This document shows positions 1-5,370 of a DNA stretch of 6,366 nucleotides, piece by piece (the stretch's first letter is position 1; each line of letters starts with the position of its first letter). A program made the translations under genes and the position numbers. Source of the DNA: Methanomassiliicoccales archaeon (GTDB lineage Archaea; Thermoplasmatota; Thermoplasmata; Methanomassiliicoccales; JACIVX01); contig JAJRAH010000127.1 in assembly GCA_028679985.1 (NCBI GenBank), positions 1 to 6,366 on the forward strand, given 5' to 3'. The notes under the pieces were generated by a model. That model was given only the letters and a program-made list of their open reading frames with translations, had not been told where the DNA came from and made no database searches.

Positions 1-478
1 AAGAGATATTCGACCACCACTTGCCGAGTCCTAGCGTCTGTCCGGCCTTCACTTTCATAAGACCGATGAGGAGGATCAAGTAGATGATGTGCTCATCCAG
101 AATCGGGTTGTTCGCGGGTGGAACGTTGGTCATCCACAGGAGGATCATCAGCAGGCCGCCTGAGATCGTCGCTATCTTCATTCCTATTCCCAGTATCAGC
201 GCGATACCGACCAGCAGCAGGGCGAGCATGAAGAGGACGTCCACAACGACGTTTCCTGCCAAGCTCTGGAACAGTCCTTCGAAGATGCCGCTCGTCGCGA
301 ACTTGAGGTAGCCAACCGTAGGCGACGCACCGTTTATCCACGATCCGCTGGCCTCTGTTGCAAAGCCCAGACCGAAAGTCTTGTCGAGAAATGCCCACAG
401 TATGATGAATCCTAGTCCTATTCTAGCTGAGGCCCAGACATATTCTTGTCTGATATACTCTGAGAGTTTGTTGAACAT
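1..478 (-). CDS. DoxX-family integral membrane protein (3' end cut by window edge)
   Basis: 159 codons are visible, reading from the ATG at 478 to the left edge without a stop. The protein starts MFNKLSEYIR and has a hydrophobic helix at about 18-32 (with LGFIILWAFLDK), then a loop with SWINGASPTVGYLKF (46-60), and helices at about 78-97, 102-116 and 129-141. It ends in a GLGKWW segment (150-155). This order (FLWAFLDKTFGLG, WINGxSPT, a late hydrophobic pair, then GLGxWW) matches the DoxX/DoxD-like family, whose named relatives include the membrane subunit of thiosulfate:quinone oxidoreductase. Members are usually about 160-180 residues, so only a few residues are probably missing. The role of this member is unknown; a quinone-linked redox or membrane-integrity role is inference. 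The start was chosen because no upstream in-frame ATG is better and a TATA/BRE element lies about 35 nt ahead. Confidence 0.85.
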   Translation of the reverse strand, partial: MFNKLSEYIRQEYVWASARIGLGFIILWAFLDKTFGLGFATEASGSWINGASPTVGYLKFATSGIFEGLFQSLAGNVVVDVLFMLALLLVGIALILGIGMKIATISGGLLMILLWMTNVPPANNPILDEHIIYLILLIGLMKVKAGQTLGLGKWWSNIS

Positions 479-510
479 ATATTCACTATAGTTAATTTTG
501 GGAACTGCCC

Positions 511-525
511 CTTTAATAACTTTCC
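511..525 (-). promoter_or_regulatory. Archaeal BRE/TATA promoter of the DoxX gene
   Basis: Read on the minus strand this is GGAAAGTTATTAAAG: a purine-rich BRE (GGAAAG) followed directly by an A/T-only TATA octamer (TTATTAAA, 519-512). Transcription starting about 25 nt downstream would begin near 490, giving a leader of roughly 12 nt before the ATG at 478. No Shine-Dalgarno sequence precedes that ATG. The same 11-mer GGAAAGTTATT occurs ahead of thiL. Confidence 0.6.
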
Positions 526-565
526 GCCTAGCTAGAGCGGTGATATCGTCGATAGGGAATAATCT

Positions 566-590
566 CGGCGGCTCTCAAGAGTTCCCGCCG
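566..590 (-). terminator. Possible hairpin downstream of the nitroreductase-cupin operon
   Basis: A 6-bp inverted repeat (CGGCGG at 566-571, CCGCCG at 585-590) encloses a 13-nt loop that itself contains CTCT/AGAG. It lies about 75 nt past the cupin stop and about 40 nt before the DoxX promoter, so a 3'-end or processing role for the upstream operon is possible. There is no clear T-run after it on the minus strand, so terminator function is weakly supported. The rest of the 187-nt gap (479-665) holds the DoxX promoter and nothing else I can identify. Confidence 0.2.
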
Positions 591-665
591 TACTGAGTGA
601 CTGTTTGAACTACTGCAGTCGCATTGGCGCGTCGATGGAAGCTTTCGATTTCCGGCTGGTCCCGC

Positions 666-989
666 TCACGGCACTCGCACTTCGATCATCTTCAGGTCCT
701 TTCCGTCACTGTCGAAGTAGTGCTCCTCGTCGCCCTCGAAGAGTATGAAATCCCCGGTCTTGAAAGGTGTCGCATCCTTTCCGTTGCTGACGGTGCCAGA
801 CCCTTCCATCACATACATGACCTGTCTGAGCTCGTGCTTGTGCGGTTTCTTCGGGACCAGGCAGCCAGGGCCGGTCTCCCTGAGTCCAAACACGAAGCCC
901 TCCTCCGAAGACACGTCCTTGATCCGGACCTGTCCCCTGTCGCCCTCAGCGATTACCGCCTTGATGTCCTTCTCGTGAATCAGTCTCAT
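666..989 (-). CDS. Small single-domain cupin (Cupin_2-like) protein
   Basis: 107 residues forming one cupin barrel. Cupin motif 1 is seen as PHKHELRQVMYVMEGSG (49-65), with metal-ligand candidates His50 and His52. Motif 2 is seen as GDFILFEGDEEHYF (79-92), with His90 as the third histidine. The position normally held by the metal-binding Glu of motif 1 (HxHxxxE in small cupins) appears to be Gln56, though Glu53 is close by. The protein probably binds a divalent metal and either a small molecule or a sensory ligand; substrate and reaction cannot be told from sequence. The ATG overlaps the TGA of the nitroreductase gene (ATGA, 986-989), and a GGGGTGA Shine-Dalgarno lies just upstream inside that gene. 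The two are therefore very likely co-transcribed and translationally coupled. Length is normal for free-standing small cupins. Confidence 0.85.
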   Translation of the reverse strand: MRLIHEKDIKAVIAEGDRGQVRIKDVSSEEGFVFGLRETGPGCLVPKKPHKHELRQVMYVMEGSGTVSNGKDATPFKTGDFILFEGDEEHYFDSDGKDLKMIEVRVP

Positions 990-1477
990 TGTTTCACCCC
1001 GTATCGCTCCCAGTAGAACAGCTCATCGGCTGGCTTCCTTGTCCTCGTTTCGGGGGCCTCATCCGGGTAGCCAAGGGTCATGCACACGGTGATTACCTGG
1101 CCTTTCGGAACGCCAAGGTACTCCGCGAGCTTCTCCCGATCAAAAGCACCTATCCAACAAGTCCCCAGTCCCTTGGAGTACGCCGCCAAGGTCAGATGAT
1201 CCATCGCTATCGCGATATCGACTCTGTACCATTTCTGGCTCGGGTCATCTATGCCCGCTATGAATGCGGAGCAGTCTTCGATGAACTTCTGATTGTTGCA
1301 CAGCGGCACAAGCTCCTTCTTCCTCTCCTCATCCTGGACTACAATCATCTTCCAGAACTGCCTGTTCGCTCCCGAGGGGGCCAACCTTGCCGCCTCGATG
1401 ACGGCCTTCAGGTCGTTTTCCGGGATTCTCCTTTTCTTGTACTTGCGTATGCTCCTTCTGTTCTTGATAGCGTTCAT
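986..1477 (-). CDS. Nitroreductase-family FMN protein
   Basis: 163 residues from the ATG at 1477. The N-terminal NRRSIRKY (6-13) carries the Arg/Ser residues that hold FMN phosphate in this family. APSGANRQFW (33-42) is the conserved loop around the flavin, GTCWIGAF (105-112) the central strand-loop, and TLGYPDE (134-140) plus the C-terminal basic KPADELFYWERYG (148-160) complete the nitroreductase fold. Such proteins are homodimers with FMN at the interface that reduce nitro groups, quinones or other substrates with NAD(P)H; here the physiological substrate is unknown. The open frame extends to 1597, but the 40 extra residues have no family resemblance, and relatives begin a few residues before the RRSIRxY motif, so ATG 1477 was chosen. 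In-frame GTG 1480 is the only close rival. It heads a two-gene unit with the cupin. Confidence 0.88.
   Translation of the reverse strand: MNAIKNRRSIRKYKKRRIPENDLKAVIEAARLAPSGANRQFWKMIVVQDEERKKELVPLCNNQKFIEDCSAFIAGIDDPSQKWYRVDIAIAMDHLTLAAYSKGLGTCWIGAFDREKLAEYLGVPKGQVITVCMTLGYPDEAPETRTRKPADELFYWERYGVKQ
994..1000 (-). promoter_or_regulatory. Shine-Dalgarno of the cupin gene
   Basis: GGGGTGA on the minus strand, complementary to the archaeal 16S 3' end (core GGTGA), placed 4 nt before the ATG at 989 and inside the last codons of the nitroreductase gene. It supports ATG 989 as the start and translation from a shared mRNA. Confidence 0.55.
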
Positions 1478-1488
1478 CACTGGCAGTG
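1478..1488. repeat. Perfect inverted repeat abutting the nitroreductase start
   Basis: CACTGGCAGTG is a perfect 5+1+5 palindrome ending exactly one base before the nitroreductase ATG (1477). It lies where transcription would start if the TATA-like element at 1507-1514 is used. Archaeal repressors commonly bind at or just past the start site, so an operator is possible. The function is inference, and a site this short can arise by chance. Confidence 0.3.
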
Positions 1489-1512
1489 ATAACCCTCCAA
1501 TTCCTGTGATAA
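1486..1512. repeat. Direct repeat GTGATAA with 20-bp period
   Basis: Two copies of GTGATAA (1486-1492 and 1506-1512) are offset by exactly 20 bp, close to two DNA turns, so both would face the same side of the helix. On the minus strand they read TTATCAC; the distal copy overlaps the TATA-like element and the proximal copy overlaps the palindrome at 1478-1488. This could be a regulator site for the nitroreductase-cupin unit. Confidence 0.3.
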
Positions 1513-1516
1513 ATGG
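1507..1516 (-). promoter_or_regulatory. Candidate TATA box for the nitroreductase-cupin operon
   Basis: The minus strand reads CCATTTATCA, with TATA-like ATTTATCA (1514-1507). A start about 25 nt downstream (near 1485) would leave a leader of about 8 nt. A rival element, CTATTTTAG (1542-1534), would start transcription near 1513 and give a leader containing GGAGGG (1498-1493), although that SD would sit 15 nt from the ATG, which is too far. The choice is not settled. Confidence 0.35.
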
Positions 1517-1602
1517 ACCAATGGAGTCGGTCGCTAAAATAGTTACTCGAACTTCTCCCGGCTGAAACGAGGCACGAACGGAGATCGCGCGTGCCAAGTC
1601 TT

Positions 1603-1618
1603 GGAAACAACCTTAAGG
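1603..1618 (+). promoter_or_regulatory. Weak candidate BRE/TATA for the PflX-like gene
   Basis: GGAAACAACCTTAAGG has a BRE-like GGAAAC and a modest TATA-like AACCTTAA. Transcription from about 1638 would place the start just before ATG 1646. The core is less A/T-rich than the other promoters in the window. Inverted CCTTAAGG (1611-1618) is within it. Confidence 0.3.
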
Positions 1619-1645
1619 ACGCGCCACTCTAGAAGGACCTGCCCG

Positions 1646-2710
1646 ATGAAAGACCCACTCGAACGATATTACCGTATTCTCGAAGGCAACGAGAAGGCAC
1701 TTTACCTCCTTCTCCGGGAGAATGAGTCCGATTTCGATTCAGAGTCGTGCGACGACGATCTTTGGAGCCTCCACGAGGATGAGATGAAGACGTTCTGGTC
1801 TCACGTGAGCGACGGGAGCGGGACGGTTGGAACGAAGCCGATCGAAGGGAGGAGTCTCCTTGACCTGAAGGCGGAGCTTGCGAGGAGGATGATGAGACGG
1901 TGCGAGATATGCGAATGGAAGTGTTCTGTAGATAGGACCGCGGGGCAAGAAGGAAGGTGCGGCGTTTTAGATGCACGCATATCGAGCGAATTTCTTCATT
2001 ATGGTGAGGAGCCCCAGCTGATACCTTCGTACACGATCTTCTTCTCGGGATGCAATTTCAAATGCGCATTCTGCCAGAACTACGACATATCAACCGATCC
2101 TGGCAACGGACTTCTCGTCCCTGCGACTCGTCTAGCCGACATGATCGAACGCAGGGCGTCAGGATCTGAAACATCTCCATCCGTCCAAGCGACCGGGCGC
2201 GTTCGGGGAAGGGCTGTGAACGTGAACTGGGTCGGGGGAGACCCGACCCCGAATCTCGCCTACATACTGGACGTTCTCCGGATTTCATCCGCAGACATTC
2301 CTCAGATATGGAACTCGAACATGTATCTGTCTGAGAAGTCGATGCGTCTGCTTGAGGGAGTGATCGATATTTACCTCACCGATCTCAAGTATGGGAACGA
2401 CTCTTGCGCCAAGAGGCTGTCCGGAATCCCAGACTACATGAGGATCGTGTCGAGGAATCATGTCCTGGCAGCCAAGCATGCCGAGGTCATCGTGAGACAT
2501 CTTGTGCTTCCGAATCACGTCGAATGTTGTTCGATTCCGGCAATGAATTGGCTTTCGAAGAACACACCCGAGGCGCTCGTGAACGTCATGGATCAGTATA
2601 GGCCGATGCACAGAGCCTTCGAGCACGAGGATATATCCAGGGGAGTCCGGGATGAGGAGTACGAGCGAGTGCGCGACCACGCGGAATCCCTCGGCCTTCG
2701 ATTGGTGTAG
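1646..2710 (+). CDS. PflX-like (COG1313) radical SAM protein with N-terminal Cys cluster
   Basis: 354 residues from ATG 1646. The radical SAM motif CNFKCAFC (Cys136, Cys140, Cys143) would bind the 4Fe-4S cluster that cleaves S-adenosylmethionine. Before it lies a second Cys set, C86-x2-C89-x3-C93-x11-C105, typical of PflX relatives (pyruvate formate-lyase activase homologues of unknown substrate). Other family marks are GCNFKCAFCQNYDIS, GGDPTP (197-202, SAM-side glycine motif), YLTDLKYG (243-250), VRHLVLPN (283-290) and VMDQYRP (314-320). Residues 1-80 are an acidic, unrecognised extension (DSESCDDD at 31-38), and 169-190 is a Ser/Arg/Gly-rich insertion not expected in the barrel. The frame could begin at TTG 1601, but ATG 1646 has an AAGGA-type Shine-Dalgarno about 8 nt upstream. 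It is a single gene, divergent from the nitroreductase. The family call is firm; the reaction is unknown. Confidence 0.85.
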   Translation: MKDPLERYYRILEGNEKALYLLLRENESDFDSESCDDDLWSLHEDEMKTFWSHVSDGSGTVGTKPIEGRSLLDLKAELARRMMRRCEICEWKCSVDRTAGQEGRCGVLDARISSEFLHYGEEPQLIPSYTIFFSGCNFKCAFCQNYDISTDPGNGLLVPATRLADMIERRASGSETSPSVQATGRVRGRAVNVNWVGGDPTPNLAYILDVLRISSADIPQIWNSNMYLSEKSMRLLEGVIDIYLTDLKYGNDSCAKRLSGIPDYMRIVSRNHVLAAKHAEVIVRHLVLPNHVECCSIPAMNWLSKNTPEALVNVMDQYRPMHRAFEHEDISRGVRDEEYERVRDHAESLGLRLV

Positions 2711-2740
2711 TTCTCCAATGGTGTGGTTGAATACCCGCTG

Positions 2741-2755
2741 ACAAAGATTTTTATG
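2741..2755 (+). promoter_or_regulatory. BRE/TATA promoter of the prepilin peptidase gene
   Basis: ACAAAGATTTTTATG: a purine-rich ACAAAGA followed by TTTTTAT. Its centre near 2751 predicts a transcript start near 2776-2779, essentially at the ATG (2780), so the mRNA is probably leaderless. A GAGGT at 2772-2776 is only 3 nt from the ATG and would be too close to act as a Shine-Dalgarno. Confidence 0.55.
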
Positions 2756-2779
2756 TCCAGATTGAATTGCTGAGGTTGC

Positions 2780-3664
2780 ATGGACGTCATTCCGGTCGTG
2801 AAGGTGGGCATAGCTCTTCTTGTCCTTCTCTTCGCCGCCCGCTCCGACTGGAAGACCAGAATGGCATCTGATGTGTATTGGGTAGGGCTTGGTGGGCTCG
2901 GGATGCTGTTCCTTGCTGTCGGGATCTTATTGGACGGCGTCTCAATACTCTACCTCTTATTCCTTATACCCCTGGGTGTGATATTCTTCGACACTTTCTG
3001 GGAAAGAAAAGGGATGTTCGAGGATGGGATCAATCCAGTTCCGGTAGGCCTTTACATCGGCTCATTCGTCATCCTGGCAGCTCTGATATTACTGTTCTGG
3101 GAGTCCTCCTACCTGTGGCAACTGATGACGATCCTGTTTATGTTTGTTTTCATCATCCTTCTCTATCAGTTCAACATCATCAAGGGTGGAGCGGATGCGA
3201 AAGCCCTACTGGCTCTATCCATACTGTTCCCTTCCTACCCCATCATCGACTCTCTTCCCCTGATATCCATCCCGGTTCACGTCCCGCAGTACGCGTTCCC
3301 CTTCTCCCTCCTCATTCTATTCAATGCGGCCCTGCTCACGATAATCGTTCCGATTGGGATGTTCTTCTACAATCTCGCGAAAGGAAGCAGGAAGCTGCCA
3401 GTGATGTTCTTCGGTTACAAGTTGACCGTCTCTGAGGCGCGAAAGAAGTTCGTCTGGCCCCTTGAGTACTTGGTTGAGGACAGGAGAAAGGTGACGATAA
3501 TCCCAAAGACTATGGATTCCTACGAAGGCGTTTACGACGAGCTTGAGAAGTCCGGAGCCGACACGATTTGGGTAACGCCGAAGATACCGTTTCTGATCCC
3601 CATAACGATATCAATCCTGTTCTCCAGCATCGTCGGTAACCTCATTCTCCTTTTCGTACACTGA
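2780..3664 (+). CDS. Archaeal A24-family prepilin/preflagellin peptidase
   Basis: 294 residues, polytopic. The first catalytic aspartate is Asp23 in ARSDWKTR (20-27) after helix 1 (5-20), and the second is Asp139 in KGGADAKAL (135-143), the archaeal form of the GxGD motif. Further hydrophobic segments lie at about 34-50, 57-70, 88-106, 113-132, 174-198 and 270-293. A cytoplasm-sized segment at 200-268 (GYKLTVSEARKKFVWPLEY, then a charged stretch to IWVTPKIPF) fits the archaeal A24 C-terminal extension (Arc_PepC_II type). These membrane enzymes cleave the short positively charged leader of type IV pilin-like and archaellin precursors at the inner face of the membrane. No pilin, archaellin or assembly ATPase gene is in the window, so its substrate class cannot be named. 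It has its own promoter, and its end overlaps the convergent Nth-like gene by 23 nt. Confidence 0.88.
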   Translation: MDVIPVVKVGIALLVLLFAARSDWKTRMASDVYWVGLGGLGMLFLAVGILLDGVSILYLLFLIPLGVIFFDTFWERKGMFEDGINPVPVGLYIGSFVILAALILLFWESSYLWQLMTILFMFVFIILLYQFNIIKGGADAKALLALSILFPSYPIIDSLPLISIPVHVPQYAFPFSLLILFNAALLTIIVPIGMFFYNLAKGSRKLPVMFFGYKLTVSEARKKFVWPLEYLVEDRRKVTIIPKTMDSYEGVYDELEKSGADTIWVTPKIPFLIPITISILFSSIVGNLILLFVH

Positions 3665-4295
3665 ACGCGCATTCGCGCTCGAGCGGGCAGCCGCCGCAGA
3701 TCGGCCGCGCTTTGCAGTGTGTCTTCGCCAACTGAATCAGAAGTGCATAGAATTTCGCGTATATCTCCGGCTTCGGAGGAACGATCGATTCGACGTATCG
3801 CTGTATCTCGTCGTAGTCCTCGGAGTCGAGAATCCCGGTCCTTTTCAGGATCCTTGAGACGTACGATGCCGCCACGAACTTGGGCTTGTGTCCCGCAAAG
3901 AGCAGCATCGAATCCGCGGTCTCCTCTCCTATCCCCCTGATGCTGAGCAGTTCCCTCCTTGCCTCTTCGAGTGGCCTATTCATGATCGCCAATGGATTCG
4001 AATCGTAGTGAACCTTAATGTACTCAGCCAGACCCTTTATCCTGCTGGCCTTCTGACGGTAGAATCCGGCCGGCATCACGATTTCTTCCAGCGTGTCGTT
4101 GTCGATTCGGACGAGCGAGTCGACGTCGAGAAGGCCATTCGCCTTCAGGTCGGTCATGACTTTCTCAACGTTTTCCCATGTAGTTTGTTGCGTCAGTATC
4201 GCTCCGATCATGATCTCGAACTCGGACTCGGCTGGCCACCAGTTCTCCACCTTGAAGCTTGCCCCCAGCCTTTCGTACATCGTCCTTAGATCCAT
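3642..4295 (-). CDS. Endonuclease III-like FeS DNA glycosylase lacking the catalytic Asp
   Basis: 217 residues from ATG 4295. Family marks: WWPAESEFEIMIGAILTQQT (19-38), the helix-hairpin-helix LSIRGIGEETADS (117-129), and a 4Fe-4S loop C194-x5-C200-x2-C203-x5-C209. The family removes damaged or mismatched bases from DNA. Here the Lys of bifunctional Nth enzymes is Glu125, as in monofunctional relatives. More strikingly, the position of the catalytic Asp, normally in FVVDAY or FVADAY, reads FVAASY (140-145), giving Ala143. The frame also allows ATG 4313, but neither has a Shine-Dalgarno; the TATA element at 4320-4329 predicts a start near 4297, and relatives begin close to the xLYERL segment, so 4295 was preferred. 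It stands alone, convergent with the peptidase gene. Loss of catalysis is inferred from alignment by eye; an alternative acidic residue could serve. Confidence 0.85.
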   Translation of the reverse strand: MDLRTMYERLGASFKVENWWPAESEFEIMIGAILTQQTTWENVEKVMTDLKANGLLDVDSLVRIDNDTLEEIVMPAGFYRQKASRIKGLAEYIKVHYDSNPLAIMNRPLEEARRELLSIRGIGEETADSMLLFAGHKPKFVAASYVSRILKRTGILDSEDYDEIQRYVESIVPPKPEIYAKFYALLIQLAKTHCKARPICGGCPLERECAFSVRKGE

Positions 4296-4319
4296 CGTGT
4301 GGGACGATGGCATTTAGAA

Positions 4320-4333
4320 GTTAAAACATGTTC
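4320..4333 (-). promoter_or_regulatory. BRE/TATA promoter of the Nth-like gene
   Basis: The minus strand reads CGAACATGTTTTAA followed by C: BRE-like CGAACA and TATA-like TGTTTTAA. The centre near 4323 predicts a transcript start at about 4297-4300, just before ATG 4295 but downstream of ATG 4313. This decides the start of the gene and suggests a leaderless mRNA. Confidence 0.45.
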
Positions 4334-4354
4334 GAGAGGACGGGAGACGGTCTC

Positions 4355-5356
4355 TCAGATGATCAAATTGAGATCTTCGCCGCAGGTCGGGCACTTGCCC
4401 CTTTCTGCCCCCATCTCGACAACGGCGAACCCCATCCTTCTGATGACGAGTTTTCCGCACTTGGGGCAATAAGTGTTCTCCCTATCGTCTCCAGGAACAT
4501 TGCCTGCGTAGGGGAATCTCAGTCCTTCCTGCTTGGCGATCTTGTAGGCCATATCGAGGGTCTTGATCGGTGTCGACTGGACGTCCATCATCATGTAGTC
4601 CGGATGGAAACGCGTGAAGTGAACTGGAACGCTAGGGTCGAGAGACTCCACCACCCATCTCGAGAAGTTCCTAATCTCCACCTCCGTATCATTCTTTCCG
4701 GGGATCACAAGGTAGGTTAGCTCAACGTGGATGCCGAGTTCTTGGGCTACCTCGGCGGCGTCCAGAACCGGCTTCAGAGAGGCTCTGCAGACCTTCTTGT
4801 AGAAATCCTCGTGAAACGCCTTCACGTCGATGTTCATCGCATCGATGCACTCTGCAAGTTCACGTAGGGGTGCTTCCTGGATGTATCCGTTTGTCACGTA
4901 GTCGGTATGATATCCGTTCGCCCTCGCGAGTTTCGAAGTGTCGAACGAGAACTCGTGCCATATCGTGGGCTCGTTGTACGTCCAAGAGATCCCCCTGCAG
5001 CCGGTTCTCTTGCATGTGTCAAGCACCTCTTCCGAAGACACGTCTTCGAGGCCAAACTCCCCGAACTCTGCCTGGGATATCGAATAGTTCTGGCAATTCT
5101 GGCATCTGAACGTGCATCCAATGCTGCCGAGGGACAGGACCCTATCCCCGGGCTTGAAATGGAAGAACGGCTTCTTCTCCACGGGGTCGACGTGGATCGA
5201 CGACGCCTTGCCGTAGATGAGCGAGAACAAGTTCCCCTCTCTGTTCTCTCTGACCCCGCATATTCCCCTTCTGCCGGGTGCGATCTTGCAGGAGTGGGGA
5301 CAGAGGCCACATACGACTCTTCCGTCCTCACTCTTCCAGAATTTGGCTTCTTTCAT
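4355..5356 (-). CDS. amrS: AmmeMemoRadiSam system radical SAM enzyme AmrS
   Basis: 333 residues. An N-terminal Cys set C16-x2-C19-x3-C23-x9-C33 (CGLCPHSC...GICGV) precedes the radical SAM motif CTFRCQNC (Cys81, Cys85, Cys88). Other family marks are TYNEPT (126-131), NIDVKAF (175-181), VIPGKND (217-223), HFTRFHPDY (246-254) and YAGNVPGD (283-290). The C-terminal CPKCG...CPTCG pairs (Cys297, 300, 322, 325) form a zinc-ribbon-like end typical of this group. AmrS is named from its genomic co-occurrence with AMMECR1-like and Memo-like proteins; its substrate is not established and neither partner is in this window. The frame could start at GTG 5368, overlapping the thiL stop, but ATG 5356 has AGGTGA 8 nt upstream, so it was chosen. 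It lies 8 nt after thiL, hence is co-transcribed with it. Confidence 0.9.
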   Translation of the reverse strand: MKEAKFWKSEDGRVVCGLCPHSCKIAPGRRGICGVRENREGNLFSLIYGKASSIHVDPVEKKPFFHFKPGDRVLSLGSIGCTFRCQNCQNYSISQAEFGEFGLEDVSSEEVLDTCKRTGCRGISWTYNEPTIWHEFSFDTSKLARANGYHTDYVTNGYIQEAPLRELAECIDAMNIDVKAFHEDFYKKVCRASLKPVLDAAEVAQELGIHVELTYLVIPGKNDTEVEIRNFSRWVVESLDPSVPVHFTRFHPDYMMMDVQSTPIKTLDMAYKIAKQEGLRFPYAGNVPGDDRENTYCPKCGKLVIRRMGFAVVEMGAERGKCPTCGEDLNLII

Positions 5357-5364
5357 AGGCGGGC

Positions 5365-5370
5365 TCACCT
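5365..5370 (-). promoter_or_regulatory. Shine-Dalgarno of amrS, overlapping the thiL stop codon
   Basis: AGGTGA on the minus strand matches the archaeal anti-SD and lies 8 nt before ATG 5356. Its last three bases are the TGA stop of thiL. It would be too close to serve GTG 5368, so it fixes the start of amrS at 5356. Confidence 0.6.

Noticed and set aside
1478..1597. N-terminal 40-residue extension of the nitroreductase
   Set aside because: The extension has no family likeness, covers the likely promoter and repeats, and the family usually starts right at the NRRSIRxY region.
2878..3435. Second plus-strand frame of 185 codons inside the peptidase gene
   Set aside because: The peptidase frame holds both catalytic Asp motifs and membrane helices; this one is a His/Pro/Arg-rich shadow.
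4344..4354. GAGACGGTCTC inverted repeat just past the amrS stop, as a terminator
   Set aside because: The usable stem is only 4 bp with a 3-nt loop, and no T-run follows directly; the T-rich bases further on fit better as the TATA box of the Nth-like gene.
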